This document shows positions 1 to 8,002 of a stretch of 64,000 nt of DNA, one piece after another. The stretch is from an uncultured Roseobacter sp. (lineage in GTDB: Bacteria; Pseudomonadota; Alphaproteobacteria; Rhodobacterales; Rhodobacteraceae). The stretch spans positions 310,001-374,000 of the forward strand of contig NZ_CANLXG010000003.1 of the NCBI RefSeq assembly GCF_947495025.1, read 5' to 3'. The notes beneath the pieces were generated by a model, which worked only from the letters and a program-made list of their open reading frames with translations, did not search any database and was not told the origin of the DNA. Within the stretch, counting starts at the first letter, position 1. Each line of letters begins with the position of its first letter. The position numbers were made by a program, and so were the translations under genes.

Positions 1-1
1 C

Positions 2-139
2 AAGAAGAAGGATGTGCTAAATGAAATGCTGAGGGATTTCGACGGGTGGACGAAAATCAGTGACTTGCCGGAAGGCACCGCTGCCAATGCAGAACGCTTG
101 TTCAAGAAGGTCAATGCTGCATTTGGGGTGGAGAGCTAG
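2..139 (+). CDS. C-terminal fragment of unidentified protein
   Basis: An open frame enters from the left edge and ends with TAG at 137–139, leaving 45 residues (ending VNAAFGVES). The visible part is charged and probably helical. Nothing in it allows a family to be named. It is the only rightward gene upstream of the divergent small gene at 228–515. Confidence 0.6.
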   Translation, partial: KKKDVLNEMLRDFDGWTKISDLPEGTAANAERLFKKVNAAFGVES

Positions 140-227
140 ACTGTCTTTTCAGTTGCGAGCCAACAAGCGTTGGCGACCATCGTGGCAGAAATATTGAACG
201 GGAGTTTTCTCTACGTGAGGAAGGGTT

Positions 228-515
228 TCATTTCCTCACGCCGTCCAAAATCTCCAAAACGCGCGCATAGTCTCCACTGACCGCGCGCGCTTGCTCGAAG
301 ACCTCACGACGCTCCTGATCCAGACAACGGAAGTACCGCTCGACATCGGTAAAATACGTCTCGGCATCGCGCCTCAACAGGTCCGCATAGGCCCGCACGT
401 CATCTGAAACGGCGGGCATCCAGGGCGGCGCAGGCGGCAAACAACTGCCCGCGATCGCGGCAGATCCCCAGCTCAGAACGACCATAGCCACGCATGTTTG
501 TTTCAAAAGCGCCAT
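228..515 (-). CDS. Small exported protein of unknown function
   Basis: This encodes 95 residues that begin with a clear Sec signal peptide (MALLKQTCVAMVVLSWGSAA, with an AIAG cleavage region). The mature part of about 70 residues contains two cysteines and is rich in charged helix. It is read divergently from the virB operon and shares the 516–651 promoter region with it. That position suggests a periplasmic accessory or exclusion-type factor of the conjugation system, but this is inference. No family is recognised. Confidence 0.6.
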   Translation of the reverse strand: MALLKQTCVAMVVLSWGSAAIAGSCLPPAPPWMPAVSDDVRAYADLLRRDAETYFTDVERYFRCLDQERREVFEQARAVSGDYARVLEILDGVRK

Positions 516-583
516 ATTATCTTGGCTCAGCCACTCCGTTGCAGTAAATTTGTTTCAACGCATGAAGGGTGCAATAACGCAAA

Positions 584-611
584 TTGCACCTATTGATTGC
601 AACATTATAAT
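584..611 (+). promoter_or_regulatory. Probable sigma70 promoter of virB operon
   Basis: TTGCAC (584–589) and a consensus TATAAT (606–611) are separated by 16 bases and point toward the virB operon. The -10 box sits inside the near-palindrome CAACATTATAATATTG (600–615). A close copy of this is found at 18125–18140 upstream of mobC, so the site may also be an operator. Confidence 0.55.
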
Positions 612-651
612 ATTGTATCGGTTCGGTAGTCCATGAGGGACTGCCGGGCTA

Positions 652-1005
652 ATGCACAATTCTGCAAGGCTCGATCCTATGAATTTGATGCAAGACGTCC
701 CCAATGTTGTCAGTGAAGACGGGCTGCGCACACTACTTGCCGAGGGTCATTCGGCGGATGTTGTGTGCCGGGTTACGCCCAAGCGTACAGGTGCTCAGTG
801 GTCCGGAGTTTGGACCGTGCATTGCGTCTCGCCAGATGGCGAGACGCGTCGCCTGCTCGTCACTGCACGCAACAACATGGCAGCTCGGGAATTCAAGACA
901 ATCAATGGCTTATCCAGCTTCCTTGCGGGCCTTGGTGTTTCGATCGTCTCGATCCCGATGCTCGAAGGCAAAGTTGCCTCACACAAGCTGGACGACGGGG
1001 GCTAA
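652..1005 (+). CDS. Hypothetical protein leading the virB operon
   Basis: This encodes 117 residues with no signal peptide or membrane segment. The middle part (roughly 38–75) looks like a small beta-rich domain. It is the first gene after the virB promoter, and its end overlaps the start of the lytic transglycosylase gene, so the two are probably translationally coupled. ATG 652 has a weak ribosome site. ATG 679, preceded by AAGG, is a possible alternative that would remove nine residues. Function is not recognised. Confidence 0.6.
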   Translation: MHNSARLDPMNLMQDVPNVVSEDGLRTLLAEGHSADVVCRVTPKRTGAQWSGVWTVHCVSPDGETRRLLVTARNNMAAREFKTINGLSSFLAGLGVSIVSIPMLEGKVASHKLDDGG

Positions 1006-1648
1006 GCTATTTACCGTCCTGGCAGCATTCCTTGCTGCCCCTGCCTATTCTGAAGGCTTCGTGCTTTCCATGCGGGTCGATGGCCAGCTAGAGACCAAAT
1101 CCCCCCAATCAGGCTTTGCACAAAGCTACGTCGACGGGATTGGCGCAAACCCGCCAGAGCTGATCGTTTTTGCAGCGCCTGAGCCTGAGGCATCGCCTCC
1201 TACACCCGCCCGCGTAGTTCCCCGCCCCGAAATCCTCGCAGCACTTGAAAGCACCGCGCATCGCTATGGCGGGCACCCGGCGTTGCGTCGCGCGGGTCTG
1301 TCGGTGACGGAATGGCAGGCCCTCTTCCAAGCCAATATCGAGATTGAAAGCGCCTATCGCCCGAATGCGCGTAGTTCCGCAGGGGCGATTGGCCTCGGGC
1401 AGTTGATGCCCACGACAGCCGCGCAGCTCGGCGTCGATCCGCATGATTGGCAGGCCAACCTCGACGGGTCCGCCCGCTACCTTCTGATGATGTTGGCACA
1501 GTTCGGCACGCCCGAACTCGCGCTTGCCGCATACAACGCAGGGCCTGACGCGGTCGCGCGCTATGGCGGCATCCCTCCCTACCAAGAAACCCAAAATCAC
1601 GTGCGCCGCGTCATGGCTGTGCGTGACCGACTGACTGGAGCCTCCTGA
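974..1648 (+). CDS. virB1: VirB1-type lytic transglycosylase
   Basis: This is a periplasmic soluble lytic transglycosylase that opens peptidoglycan for assembly of the type IV secretion channel. The SLT domain is plain: an IEIESAY segment with the catalytic Glu near residue 125, then GAIGLGQLMP and AYNAGP motifs. The frame is open from 704, but the part before about 974 overlaps the upstream gene and lacks protein-like features. TTG 974 gives a good signal peptide (LFTVLAAFLAAPAYSEG) and was chosen for that reason. The stop overlaps the virB2 start. Exact start is uncertain, while the family assignment is firm. Confidence 0.85.
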   Translation: MPHTSWTTGAKLFTVLAAFLAAPAYSEGFVLSMRVDGQLETKSPQSGFAQSYVDGIGANPPELIVFAAPEPEASPPTPARVVPRPEILAALESTAHRYGGHPALRRAGLSVTEWQALFQANIEIESAYRPNARSSAGAIGLGQLMPTTAAQLGVDPHDWQANLDGSARYLLMMLAQFGTPELALAAYNAGPDAVARYGGIPPYQETQNHVRRVMAVRDRLTGAS

Positions 1649-1938
1649 TGCACATTCATTTCCGCACGATCCTGTCGCTGGCTCTGGCCAGCTTGATGAT
1701 TGCCAACCCCGCCTTTGCGCAGAGCATCGACCTCTCGCCGGTGCAGAACCTGTTGCAAGGTATCGTCGACACGATCACCGGCCCCTTGGGTATTGTCATC
1801 GGCACCTTGGCCTTGATCGGTGTGTTCCTCTCCTGGCTCTTCGGCATTCTGGATTTCCGCCAAGCCCTTTGGGTGCTGGTGGCCATTGCGGGCATCGCAG
1901 CGGCACCGACCATCGTGACCGCGATCTGGGGCGCGTAA
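1648..1938 (+). CDS. virB2: VirB2 pilin
   Basis: This is the major pilin of the conjugative T-pilus. At 96 residues it has the usual size for VirB2/TrbC proteins. It has a long signal peptide ending in NPAFA, a short periplasmic piece with an LLQGIVDTITGP segment, and two hydrophobic helices joined by a short basic/polar turn. Its ATG overlaps the virB1 stop and virB3 follows directly, the standard virB order. Confidence 0.88.
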   Translation: MHIHFRTILSLALASLMIANPAFAQSIDLSPVQNLLQGIVDTITGPLGIVIGTLALIGVFLSWLFGILDFRQALWVLVAIAGIAAAPTIVTAIWGA

Positions 1939-1945
1939 ACCCGGC

Positions 1946-2224
1946 ATGGCAACGCAAACCCGCCTCTTCCTCGGTCTGATCCGGCCGCCAAAGCTCATCG
2001 GCTTGCCGATCATGTATGCCATGGTGTGGCTCTTCGGGTTTGTGTTGCTGTTTCTCTGGGTCCAGAGCTGGCCGGTGATCATCATCGCCGCTCTGGCCTA
2101 TCCCGCGCTGTGGAAAGCAGCCGATTGGGATCCGGCCTTTCTTGAGGTGATGGTCACCGCGTTGCAGGAAACGCCGCCCACTCCGAACCGCAAGATCCAT
2201 TCGGGGGACAGCTATGCTCCGTGA
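1946..2224 (+). CDS. virB3: VirB3 inner-membrane protein
   Basis: This is a 92-residue inner-membrane protein of the type IV secretion channel that associates with VirB4. It has a short cytoplasmic N-terminus (RLFLGLIRPPKLIGLP) followed by a hydrophobic hairpin at roughly residues 20–50, typical of VirB3. It sits between virB2 and virB4, and its end overlaps the virB4 start by 11 bases, indicating coupled translation. Confidence 0.87.
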   Translation: MATQTRLFLGLIRPPKLIGLPIMYAMVWLFGFVLLFLWVQSWPVIIIAALAYPALWKAADWDPAFLEVMVTALQETPPTPNRKIHSGDSYAP

Positions 2225-4580
2225 CCCCTCGGATGATCTTGAAACGCTGCCGGACTGGGCGCGTAAAGAGCGCCCGATGGCCAGCATGCTGCCCTATGTC
2301 AGCCTGGTGAATGATGTGACGATCCGCACGCGCGGCAATGCATTGTTCCAGTGCATCCGCCTTGATGGCGTCAACAGCATAACCAGCGATGACGCGCATC
2401 TGGAGAAGGTCCGCGCGCTCTTCGCGGCGATCATCGCACAGATTGGGCCGGAGTACAGTTTCTACGTCCACAAGGTTTCAAAAGCGATCGAGACCGTCTT
2501 GCCGCCGGTGCCAAATGAAGGATTTGCACAAGCGCTGGATACCCGCTGGCAGCTGGCCATGGCGAGGGCAGGTCTGCGGGACAAGACGCTCACGCTCACC
2601 GTGCTGAAGCGTCCGCCCCTCGGCGCACGGCTGCGCCTGAAGCGTTCAGACTCAATCGCACAGATGAAAGACCAGACAGCCAAACAACTGCGCAAGCTCG
2701 AGGAGGTCGTTGGTTTTCTGCTGTCGTCCTTTGCAGAGATGAACCCGCGCCTTCTTAGAGCCAAATGCGGCGAACTGCTGGGTTTCCTCGGGGCGCTCAA
2801 CATTGGTCAGGAACTGCCGCTCTTCGCAAAATCCCGCTTTGGCGTCATCGCAGAAGATGTAGCCAACACCCGCGTCACGTTTCAGGGGCGAGGTTTTGCG
2901 CTGGACGATGGGACGGCGGGCAAGCGGTTTGGCACCAGTTTTGCGATCAAGACCTATCCCGCCAAAACCAGCTGCACCATGTTCGATGAGCTGAACCTGC
3001 CTGTCGACATGGTGGTCACGCATTCTTTCACGCCGATCAACAGCAACATCATGGCAAGCCGGATCAAGCGCCAGCAGCGCCTGATGAAGGCCAGCGATGA
3101 TGGGGCAATTTCTCTCGCAGAAGAACTGGTCGACGCGCTCGATGATCTTGAATCCAAGCGCCTCAGCTTTGGTGATCATCACATGACGGTGACGGTTTTC
3201 GCCGAGACCGAGGAAAAGCTGGAAGCAATCGCCGCCGAAGTGCGCAACATAGCCGCCAGTGAAGGCGTCAATCTGGTGAATGAGAGCTTTGCGGCTCGGA
3301 CCCATTATTTCGCGCAGCATCCGGGCAATGGGCAGATGCGCAGCCGCAAGGCCGCCATCACCAATACGAATTTTGCCGATCTCGCAGCGCTGCATCGCGG
3401 TCAACTTGGGAAACCTGGTCACCAAGTGCCTTGGGGCAAGCCAATCACCCTGTTCCCGACGCCTGAACGCTCGGGCTTCCTGTTCAACTATCATGAGACG
3501 GGTCAGCCGGACAAAGAGCCGACGGGCGGGCACACCTTGATCCTCGGTCGTCCTGGCTCTGGCAAGTCGGTATTGTCGGCCTTCCTCATGACCCAAGCCC
3601 GTCGCTGCGACGCGCGCGTGTTTGTCTTTGACTATCGCGCAGGCATGGAAATGGCGGTGCGGGCCAATGGCGGGCGCTACAGCGCCATCAAGGCAGGTGA
3701 AGCAACCGGTCTGAACCCGCTGCGCACCGAAATCGACGGGCGCGGGCAAGCCTGGCTTTCTGATTGGCTGGCAACACTGCTGCATCGCACCGACAAGCCC
3801 CTGAGCCCTGTTCAGATTAATCGGATCCAAGAAGTGGTGCGCCAGAATGCCGGTGCCAGCGATGCCGCCCTGCGCAACTGGCAGGATTTGGCCTCACTCT
3901 TTGTCGCTGGGGCGGATGAAGGCGATCTGTTTGAGCGGATACAGGAATGGACCGCAGATGGCCGCTATGGCTGGATCTTCGGTCAAAGCGCTGAGGATAC
4001 CTTCTCGCTCGATGGTGATGTCGTGGGGTTCGACCTGACCGGTATTCTCGACAGCGAAAGCGAGAAAGAGCGCATGGCGGTCCTCTCCTACCTGTTTCGG
4101 CGGGTGGAACGCGTGATCGAGGACCGCAAGCCGACGTTGATCATCATCGATGAGGCCTGGAAGGCACTCGACAACCCGTATTTTGCCGACCGGCTCAGCA
4201 ACTGGCTGGTTACGGCACGCAAACAAAACGCGGTTGTCGTGATGATGACCCAATACGCAAGCCAGCTTGAGAAAACCCGCACGGGGAAGACGATTATCGA
4301 GGCCGTGCCGACGCAGCTCCTGCTTCCCAACATCCGCGCTTCGGCCAGCGATTACACCATGCTGGGGCTCACTGAAAAAGAGCTCAGCGTTCTGCTCGGC
4401 ACCGGCAGCAACTCCCGTTTGGCGCTGGTGCGTGATGATCAAGGATCGGTCGTGATCGATGCCGATCTGAGCGCCCTTGGACCCTACCTCACTATCCTTG
4501 GCGGCATGGAAAAAGGAGAAGCGCTGGTCGGCGCGGATTATCGCCAGAACCCAGTTTTTTGGAGACAGATTGATGCGTAG
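2214..4580 (+). CDS. virB4: VirB4 ATPase
   Basis: This is the large cytoplasmic ATPase that powers pilus assembly and substrate transfer. Its 788 residues match the family size. Walker A (GRPGSGKS) is near residue 445 and Walker B (LIIIDEAWKAL) near 641, with further conserved MMTQYASQLEKT and GLTEKEL segments after it. The N-terminal half holds the VirB4 CagE/TrbE-like domain. Its end overlaps the downstream lipoprotein gene by 8 bases. Confidence 0.95.
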   Translation: MLRDPSDDLETLPDWARKERPMASMLPYVSLVNDVTIRTRGNALFQCIRLDGVNSITSDDAHLEKVRALFAAIIAQIGPEYSFYVHKVSKAIETVLPPVPNEGFAQALDTRWQLAMARAGLRDKTLTLTVLKRPPLGARLRLKRSDSIAQMKDQTAKQLRKLEEVVGFLLSSFAEMNPRLLRAKCGELLGFLGALNIGQELPLFAKSRFGVIAEDVANTRVTFQGRGFALDDGTAGKRFGTSFAIKTYPAKTSCTMFDELNLPVDMVVTHSFTPINSNIMASRIKRQQRLMKASDDGAISLAEELVDALDDLESKRLSFGDHHMTVTVFAETEEKLEAIAAEVRNIAASEGVNLVNESFAARTHYFAQHPGNGQMRSRKAAITNTNFADLAALHRGQLGKPGHQVPWGKPITLFPTPERSGFLFNYHETGQPDKEPTGGHTLILGRPGSGKSVLSAFLMTQARRCDARVFVFDYRAGMEMAVRANGGRYSAIKAGEATGLNPLRTEIDGRGQAWLSDWLATLLHRTDKPLSPVQINRIQEVVRQNAGASDAALRNWQDLASLFVAGADEGDLFERIQEWTADGRYGWIFGQSAEDTFSLDGDVVGFDLTGILDSESEKERMAVLSYLFRRVERVIEDRKPTLIIIDEAWKALDNPYFADRLSNWLVTARKQNAVVVMMTQYASQLEKTRTGKTIIEAVPTQLLLPNIRASASDYTMLGLTEKELSVLLGTGSNSRLALVRDDQGSVVIDADLSALGPYLTILGGMEKGEALVGADYRQNPVFWRQIDA

Positions 4581-4731
4581 AATTTGCGTGCTGACCCTCA
4601 CACTTTTGACCCTGACAGCCTGCGCGGAATACCGGCCCTCTGAAGCCGAATGCTTCAGCTCCTTTGCCGAGGTCAGCCGCAGCAACTGCAATTTTGAACT
4701 GCTTGGGCCAATTGGTGGTCTCGGTGAGTAG
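4573..4731 (+). CDS. VirB7-like small lipoprotein
   Basis: This encodes 52 residues starting at ATG 4573 with a lipoprotein signal peptide and the lipobox LTAC, so Cys17 or a neighbour would be lipidated. Size and position within the virB operon suggest the role of VirB7, the outer-membrane lipoprotein that pairs with VirB9 in the core complex. The order is unusual, since VirB7 more often follows VirB6. The mature part is too short for sequence recognition, so the VirB7 role is an inference. Confidence 0.65.
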   Translation: MRRICVLTLTLLTLTACAEYRPSEAECFSSFAEVSRSNCNFELLGPIGGLGE

Positions 4732-5872
4732 GCACCGCCTGCATATCTTTGCGGGCTTGATGTGGTTCGCCACGCCAATGGCCTATGCCCAAGGCGTGCC
4801 GACCTTTGATGCGGGCATGTTCCTGCAGCGTGAGCGCGTGTTGCAGCAGGGCGAACAAGATCTGGCGCTGCAGCGGGATCGGCTGACCAAAGAAGAAGAG
4901 CTCGAAGAGCTCGAACAAGAACAACTCCAGGCGCTGGAAGACATCCTCAATGCCACGACGTTGGCCAGTGGGAACTCAGGCGCACTGGTCGCTAGTTTGG
5001 AAGCTGGTTCATCGCCTGAGAGCGCCGCAGAGACGCTTTACGGTCCGGTCGACCCAAACCCCGGCGCGGAACAGATGTTCGGCGATGCATCCGGCTCGAT
5101 CGAAGAGCTGATCATTCGGGCCGCGCAAGAAACGCACCATATGTCCGGCGTGCGCGCAGCGGGTCTGTCGCCCAAGCAGTGGCGCTGCCTAGTGCAGGCG
5201 CTGATCTGGCAGGAAAGCCGCTTTACCATCGGCGCGCGCTCACCTGTTGGCGCATTCGGCCTGACCCAGATTATGCCCGGCACGGCGCAGGACCTCGGGA
5301 TTTACCCGGCCTACTACGAAAACCCCTATATCCAAGTCACGGGCGGAGCGCGCTATCTGGCGCAAATGCTGGCCATGTTTGACGGCAACATCATTCACGG
5401 GCTGGCCGCCTACAATGCAGGTCCCGGCAACGTGCAGCGCTACGGCGGCGTGCCGCCCTTCACTGAGACCCAACACTACGTTCAGGTGATCCCCGAGCGC
5501 TACAATCTCTACCTTGCCCGCGTCGGCGGCGTCGATGCGCTTGGCACCATCGATCCGGTTCTCCTCGCCAACTCCACAATGAGCCTCACCTCTTTCGGCG
5601 CAGGGGTCTATGGCGATTATTCCATGGTATCGGTGCAAGCGGCCGCGCTGCGCGTGCAGGACATCATCACCCGCATTGGCGAGACAGATGACATACACGC
5701 GGCCGTGTCGCTCAACACCTATGCGCGGGCCGAGCTCGCTCGCCTGATCGCAATTCGCACGCGCCTCAAAGCCGCTCATACCGGCACCCTAGGGGCTGCC
5801 GAGCTGACCATGGCAGCCGCGCAAGCCCGTGAGCAAGACTTCATGCAATTCGATCTGGAGGTACTCCGATGA
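4724..5872 (+). CDS. Second lytic transglycosylase of the T4SS operon
   Basis: This is a periplasmic protein with an N-terminal glutamate-rich coiled-coil region (EEELEELEQEQ, about residues 45–75) followed by a complete SLT domain. The motifs LIWQESRFTIG, GAFGLTQIMP and AYNAGPGNVQRYGG are visible, with the catalytic Glu in WQES. The frame is open from 4664, but GTG 4724 overlaps the preceding stop and gives a good signal peptide ending MAYAQG. The QGVP–F-D start of the mature protein resembles that of the next gene (virB5). About 100 residues follow the SLT domain. It overlaps virB5 by 4 bases. Confidence 0.82.
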   Translation: MSRHRLHIFAGLMWFATPMAYAQGVPTFDAGMFLQRERVLQQGEQDLALQRDRLTKEEELEELEQEQLQALEDILNATTLASGNSGALVASLEAGSSPESAAETLYGPVDPNPGAEQMFGDASGSIEELIIRAAQETHHMSGVRAAGLSPKQWRCLVQALIWQESRFTIGARSPVGAFGLTQIMPGTAQDLGIYPAYYENPYIQVTGGARYLAQMLAMFDGNIIHGLAAYNAGPGNVQRYGGVPPFTETQHYVQVIPERYNLYLARVGGVDALGTIDPVLLANSTMSLTSFGAGVYGDYSMVSVQAAALRVQDIITRIGETDDIHAAVSLNTYARAELARLIAIRTRLKAAHTGTLGAAELTMAAAQAREQDFMQFDLEVLR

Positions 5873-6648
5873 TCCGCTTTCTTTCTGCCGTAGCCGCCTG
5901 CGCTTTGATGGTTGCCTCACCCCTTTCTGCCCAAGGCGTGCCGACGGTCGACACGCGCAACATCGCCCAGGAAATTCGCCAGCTGCAGCAGATGCTGGAG
6001 GATTTTGGGATCCAGACCGACCAGCTCGACACGCTTCTCGAACAGCTTGACTTAGTGCAACAGCAACTCGACACGCTCAACGAGACCTACGCGGCTCTGA
6101 CCGGCGCGACAGATATCATTGAAATGGCCATGGGTGGTGATCTCGACGGGCTTCTCGATCAGGAGTTCGGCGATCTCCTTGGCACCATCCGGCAGATCCA
6201 AAACGGTGACTTCAGTGGCCTGATCGGCAATGCAGCCCCTGAAATGGAAGGTCGCATGACACAAGCCTTGGAGGATGCAGGCTTTGACCAAGACAGCCTG
6301 TCCGACATGGCTAGCAGTGGCAATCCGGGGGCCGAGCGTATCGCCAGTCAGGCAAGCACCGGGGCGGTGATGTCGGCGGCCGCTGAGAACAGCTATGAAG
6401 AGGCCGCGCAGTCCCTCGAACGGGTCGAACAGCTGGTCTCGCTGATCCCGGACATGGAAACGCTCAAGGAAGCCGTCGATCACAACACCCGCGTCACAGC
6501 CGAACTGGCCATTGCCATGACGCGCATGTGGGAGCTCGAAGCCATTCAAACCGTTGGCGCGGGCCAATCTGGCGTGGTGGATGCCGCCACGCTGGCCGAA
6601 GAGCGCCGCTACATGGACTTCACCCTGCCAGAGCTTCGCGCGGACTGA
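5869..6648 (+). CDS. virB5: VirB5 pilus-tip protein
   Basis: This is a 259-residue exported, helix-rich protein of the VirB5/TrbJ type, a minor pilus component thought to sit at the pilus tip. It has a signal peptide (CALMVASPLSAQG), then a long coiled coil around residues 30–75 (EIRQLQQMLEDFGIQTDQL and following). Its place between the transglycosylase and virB8 and its overall helical makeup support the call. Primary sequence is poorly conserved in this family. Confidence 0.78.
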   Translation: MIRFLSAVAACALMVASPLSAQGVPTVDTRNIAQEIRQLQQMLEDFGIQTDQLDTLLEQLDLVQQQLDTLNETYAALTGATDIIEMAMGGDLDGLLDQEFGDLLGTIRQIQNGDFSGLIGNAAPEMEGRMTQALEDAGFDQDSLSDMASSGNPGAERIASQASTGAVMSAAAENSYEEAAQSLERVEQLVSLIPDMETLKEAVDHNTRVTAELAIAMTRMWELEAIQTVGAGQSGVVDAATLAEERRYMDFTLPELRAD

Positions 6649-6652
6649 CCCC

Positions 6653-7303
6653 ATGAACAGCGAGGCCGAAAACATCGAAGAAGAGCTCGTCTACGGCGCA
6701 AGACGACGCGAGCTTTTGTGGCAGAAACTGGGGCTGACAGGCATGGCGTTTGGCATGACAGGCTGCCTCGCCGCTGCCCTCGTGGCCCTGTTCGACGTGG
6801 ACCCGCCGCCCATGATCGTGCCCTTTGATAGCGAAACCGGCATGGCCCTCCCCAATGCCGTGGTTGAAGCGGTCTCACTCACGGAACGCCCCGCTATCAT
6901 CGAGGCACAGGTCTACCGCTATGTCATTGATCGAGAGACGTACAATCAGCTCGACAATGATGTGCGGGTGCGGCGGGTCCTGGACCAGTCGGACGGCGCG
7001 GCCGCTGCAGGACTGCGCGCGCTTTGGACAAGTGGCCATGAGGCCTATCCGCCGGACAGCTATGGCACAGATGCCCGCCTTGATGTGGAAGTTTTGTCGA
7101 TCACGCACATCAGCGCCAATCGTGCCCAAGTGCGCCTACGCAAGCGCCTTAACTCGCCGCGCGGCAGTCAAAACGGGCTCTTCAGCGCCACGCTGATGTT
7201 TGAGTTTCGGCCCGAGAACAGCCGGTCGATCGACGATGTCTGGCAGAACCCTTTCGGCTTCACCGTCACCGAATACGCGATCCGCTCGGATCGTTTGGAG
7301 TAA
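6653..7303 (+). CDS. virB8: VirB8 assembly factor
   Basis: This is a bitopic inner-membrane protein that nucleates the type IV secretion complex. From ATG 6653 it has 216 residues: a short cytoplasmic tail, one membrane helix at about 27–47, and a periplasmic NTF2-like domain containing the conserved YNQLDNDVRVRRVL and NPFGFTVTEY segments. It lies 4 bases after virB5 and directly before virB9, as in other virB operons. Confidence 0.92.
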   Translation: MNSEAENIEEELVYGARRRELLWQKLGLTGMAFGMTGCLAAALVALFDVDPPPMIVPFDSETGMALPNAVVEAVSLTERPAIIEAQVYRYVIDRETYNQLDNDVRVRRVLDQSDGAAAAGLRALWTSGHEAYPPDSYGTDARLDVEVLSITHISANRAQVRLRKRLNSPRGSQNGLFSATLMFEFRPENSRSIDDVWQNPFGFTVTEYAIRSDRLE

Positions 7304-7306
7304 CCA

Positions 7307-8002
7307 ATGCGCCGCCTGTTCCTGATCCTCACCCTCATTGTTCCGCTTGCTGGCACCGCCTATGCGGAAACGCAGCCGCGCCAAGGCCCCTATGACGCCC
7401 GCGTCAGACTGGCTACCTATCAGGATGGACAGGTCTACCGCATCCGCACCAGCCTGACCCATGTGACCAGCATCGAGTTTGGCCAAGGCGAGACCATCCG
7501 CTCAATCATTGCAGGCGACACTGAAGGCTTTCTTCTCGACGGTGTGCCCGGCGGTCAGGCCTTCGCGATCAAGCCGGTTTCGCGCGGCGCGCATACCAAC
7601 ATCACCGTCTACACCAACCGACGCAGCTATTATTTCAATGTGACCGAGGCAAGTTCACCGACCTTCTATGTCATCCGCTTCACCTATCCTGAGGCGGCCC
7701 CTCAGCAGTCTCGAGTTGCCGCAAGTCAGCCCGCAAACCATGCCTATGGCGTTAGCGCGCGATCCGAGATCACACCACAAGAAATCTGGGACGACGGCAC
7801 ATTCACCTATTTCCGCTTTGCCGCGAATGCGCCGTTGCCCGCGATCTTTCGATGGTCTGCTGGAAATGAGCGGAGCGTGAACGCGCTCACGCAGCCAGAC
7901 GGCGTGATCCGCGTGTCAGGTGTTAGCGATCGATGGGTTCTCAGGCTCGGCGAGGATGAAATCTGCGTCCAAGAGATGAGCGAGGTAAGCCACGATGAGT
8001 GA
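7307..8002 (+). CDS. virB9: VirB9 outer-membrane core protein
   Basis: This is a 231-residue periplasmic/outer-membrane core-complex protein. It has a signal peptide (LILTLIVPLAGTAYAE) and the family's segments TNITVYTNRRSYYFNV, FYVIRFTYP and, near the C-terminus, DDGTFTYFRFAANAPLPAIF. The N-terminal domain would contact VirB10, and the C-terminal domain pairs with the VirB7 lipoprotein. It overlaps virB10 by 8 bases. Confidence 0.94.
   Translation: MRRLFLILTLIVPLAGTAYAETQPRQGPYDARVRLATYQDGQVYRIRTSLTHVTSIEFGQGETIRSIIAGDTEGFLLDGVPGGQAFAIKPVSRGAHTNITVYTNRRSYYFNVTEASSPTFYVIRFTYPEAAPQQSRVAASQPANHAYGVSARSEITPQEIWDDGTFTYFRFAANAPLPAIFRWSAGNERSVNALTQPDGVIRVSGVSDRWVLRLGEDEICVQEMSEVSHDE

Noticed and set aside
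704..973. N-terminal extension of the first lytic transglycosylase
   Set aside because: It runs in another frame through the 652–1005 gene and would bury the signal peptide; TTG 974 fits better.
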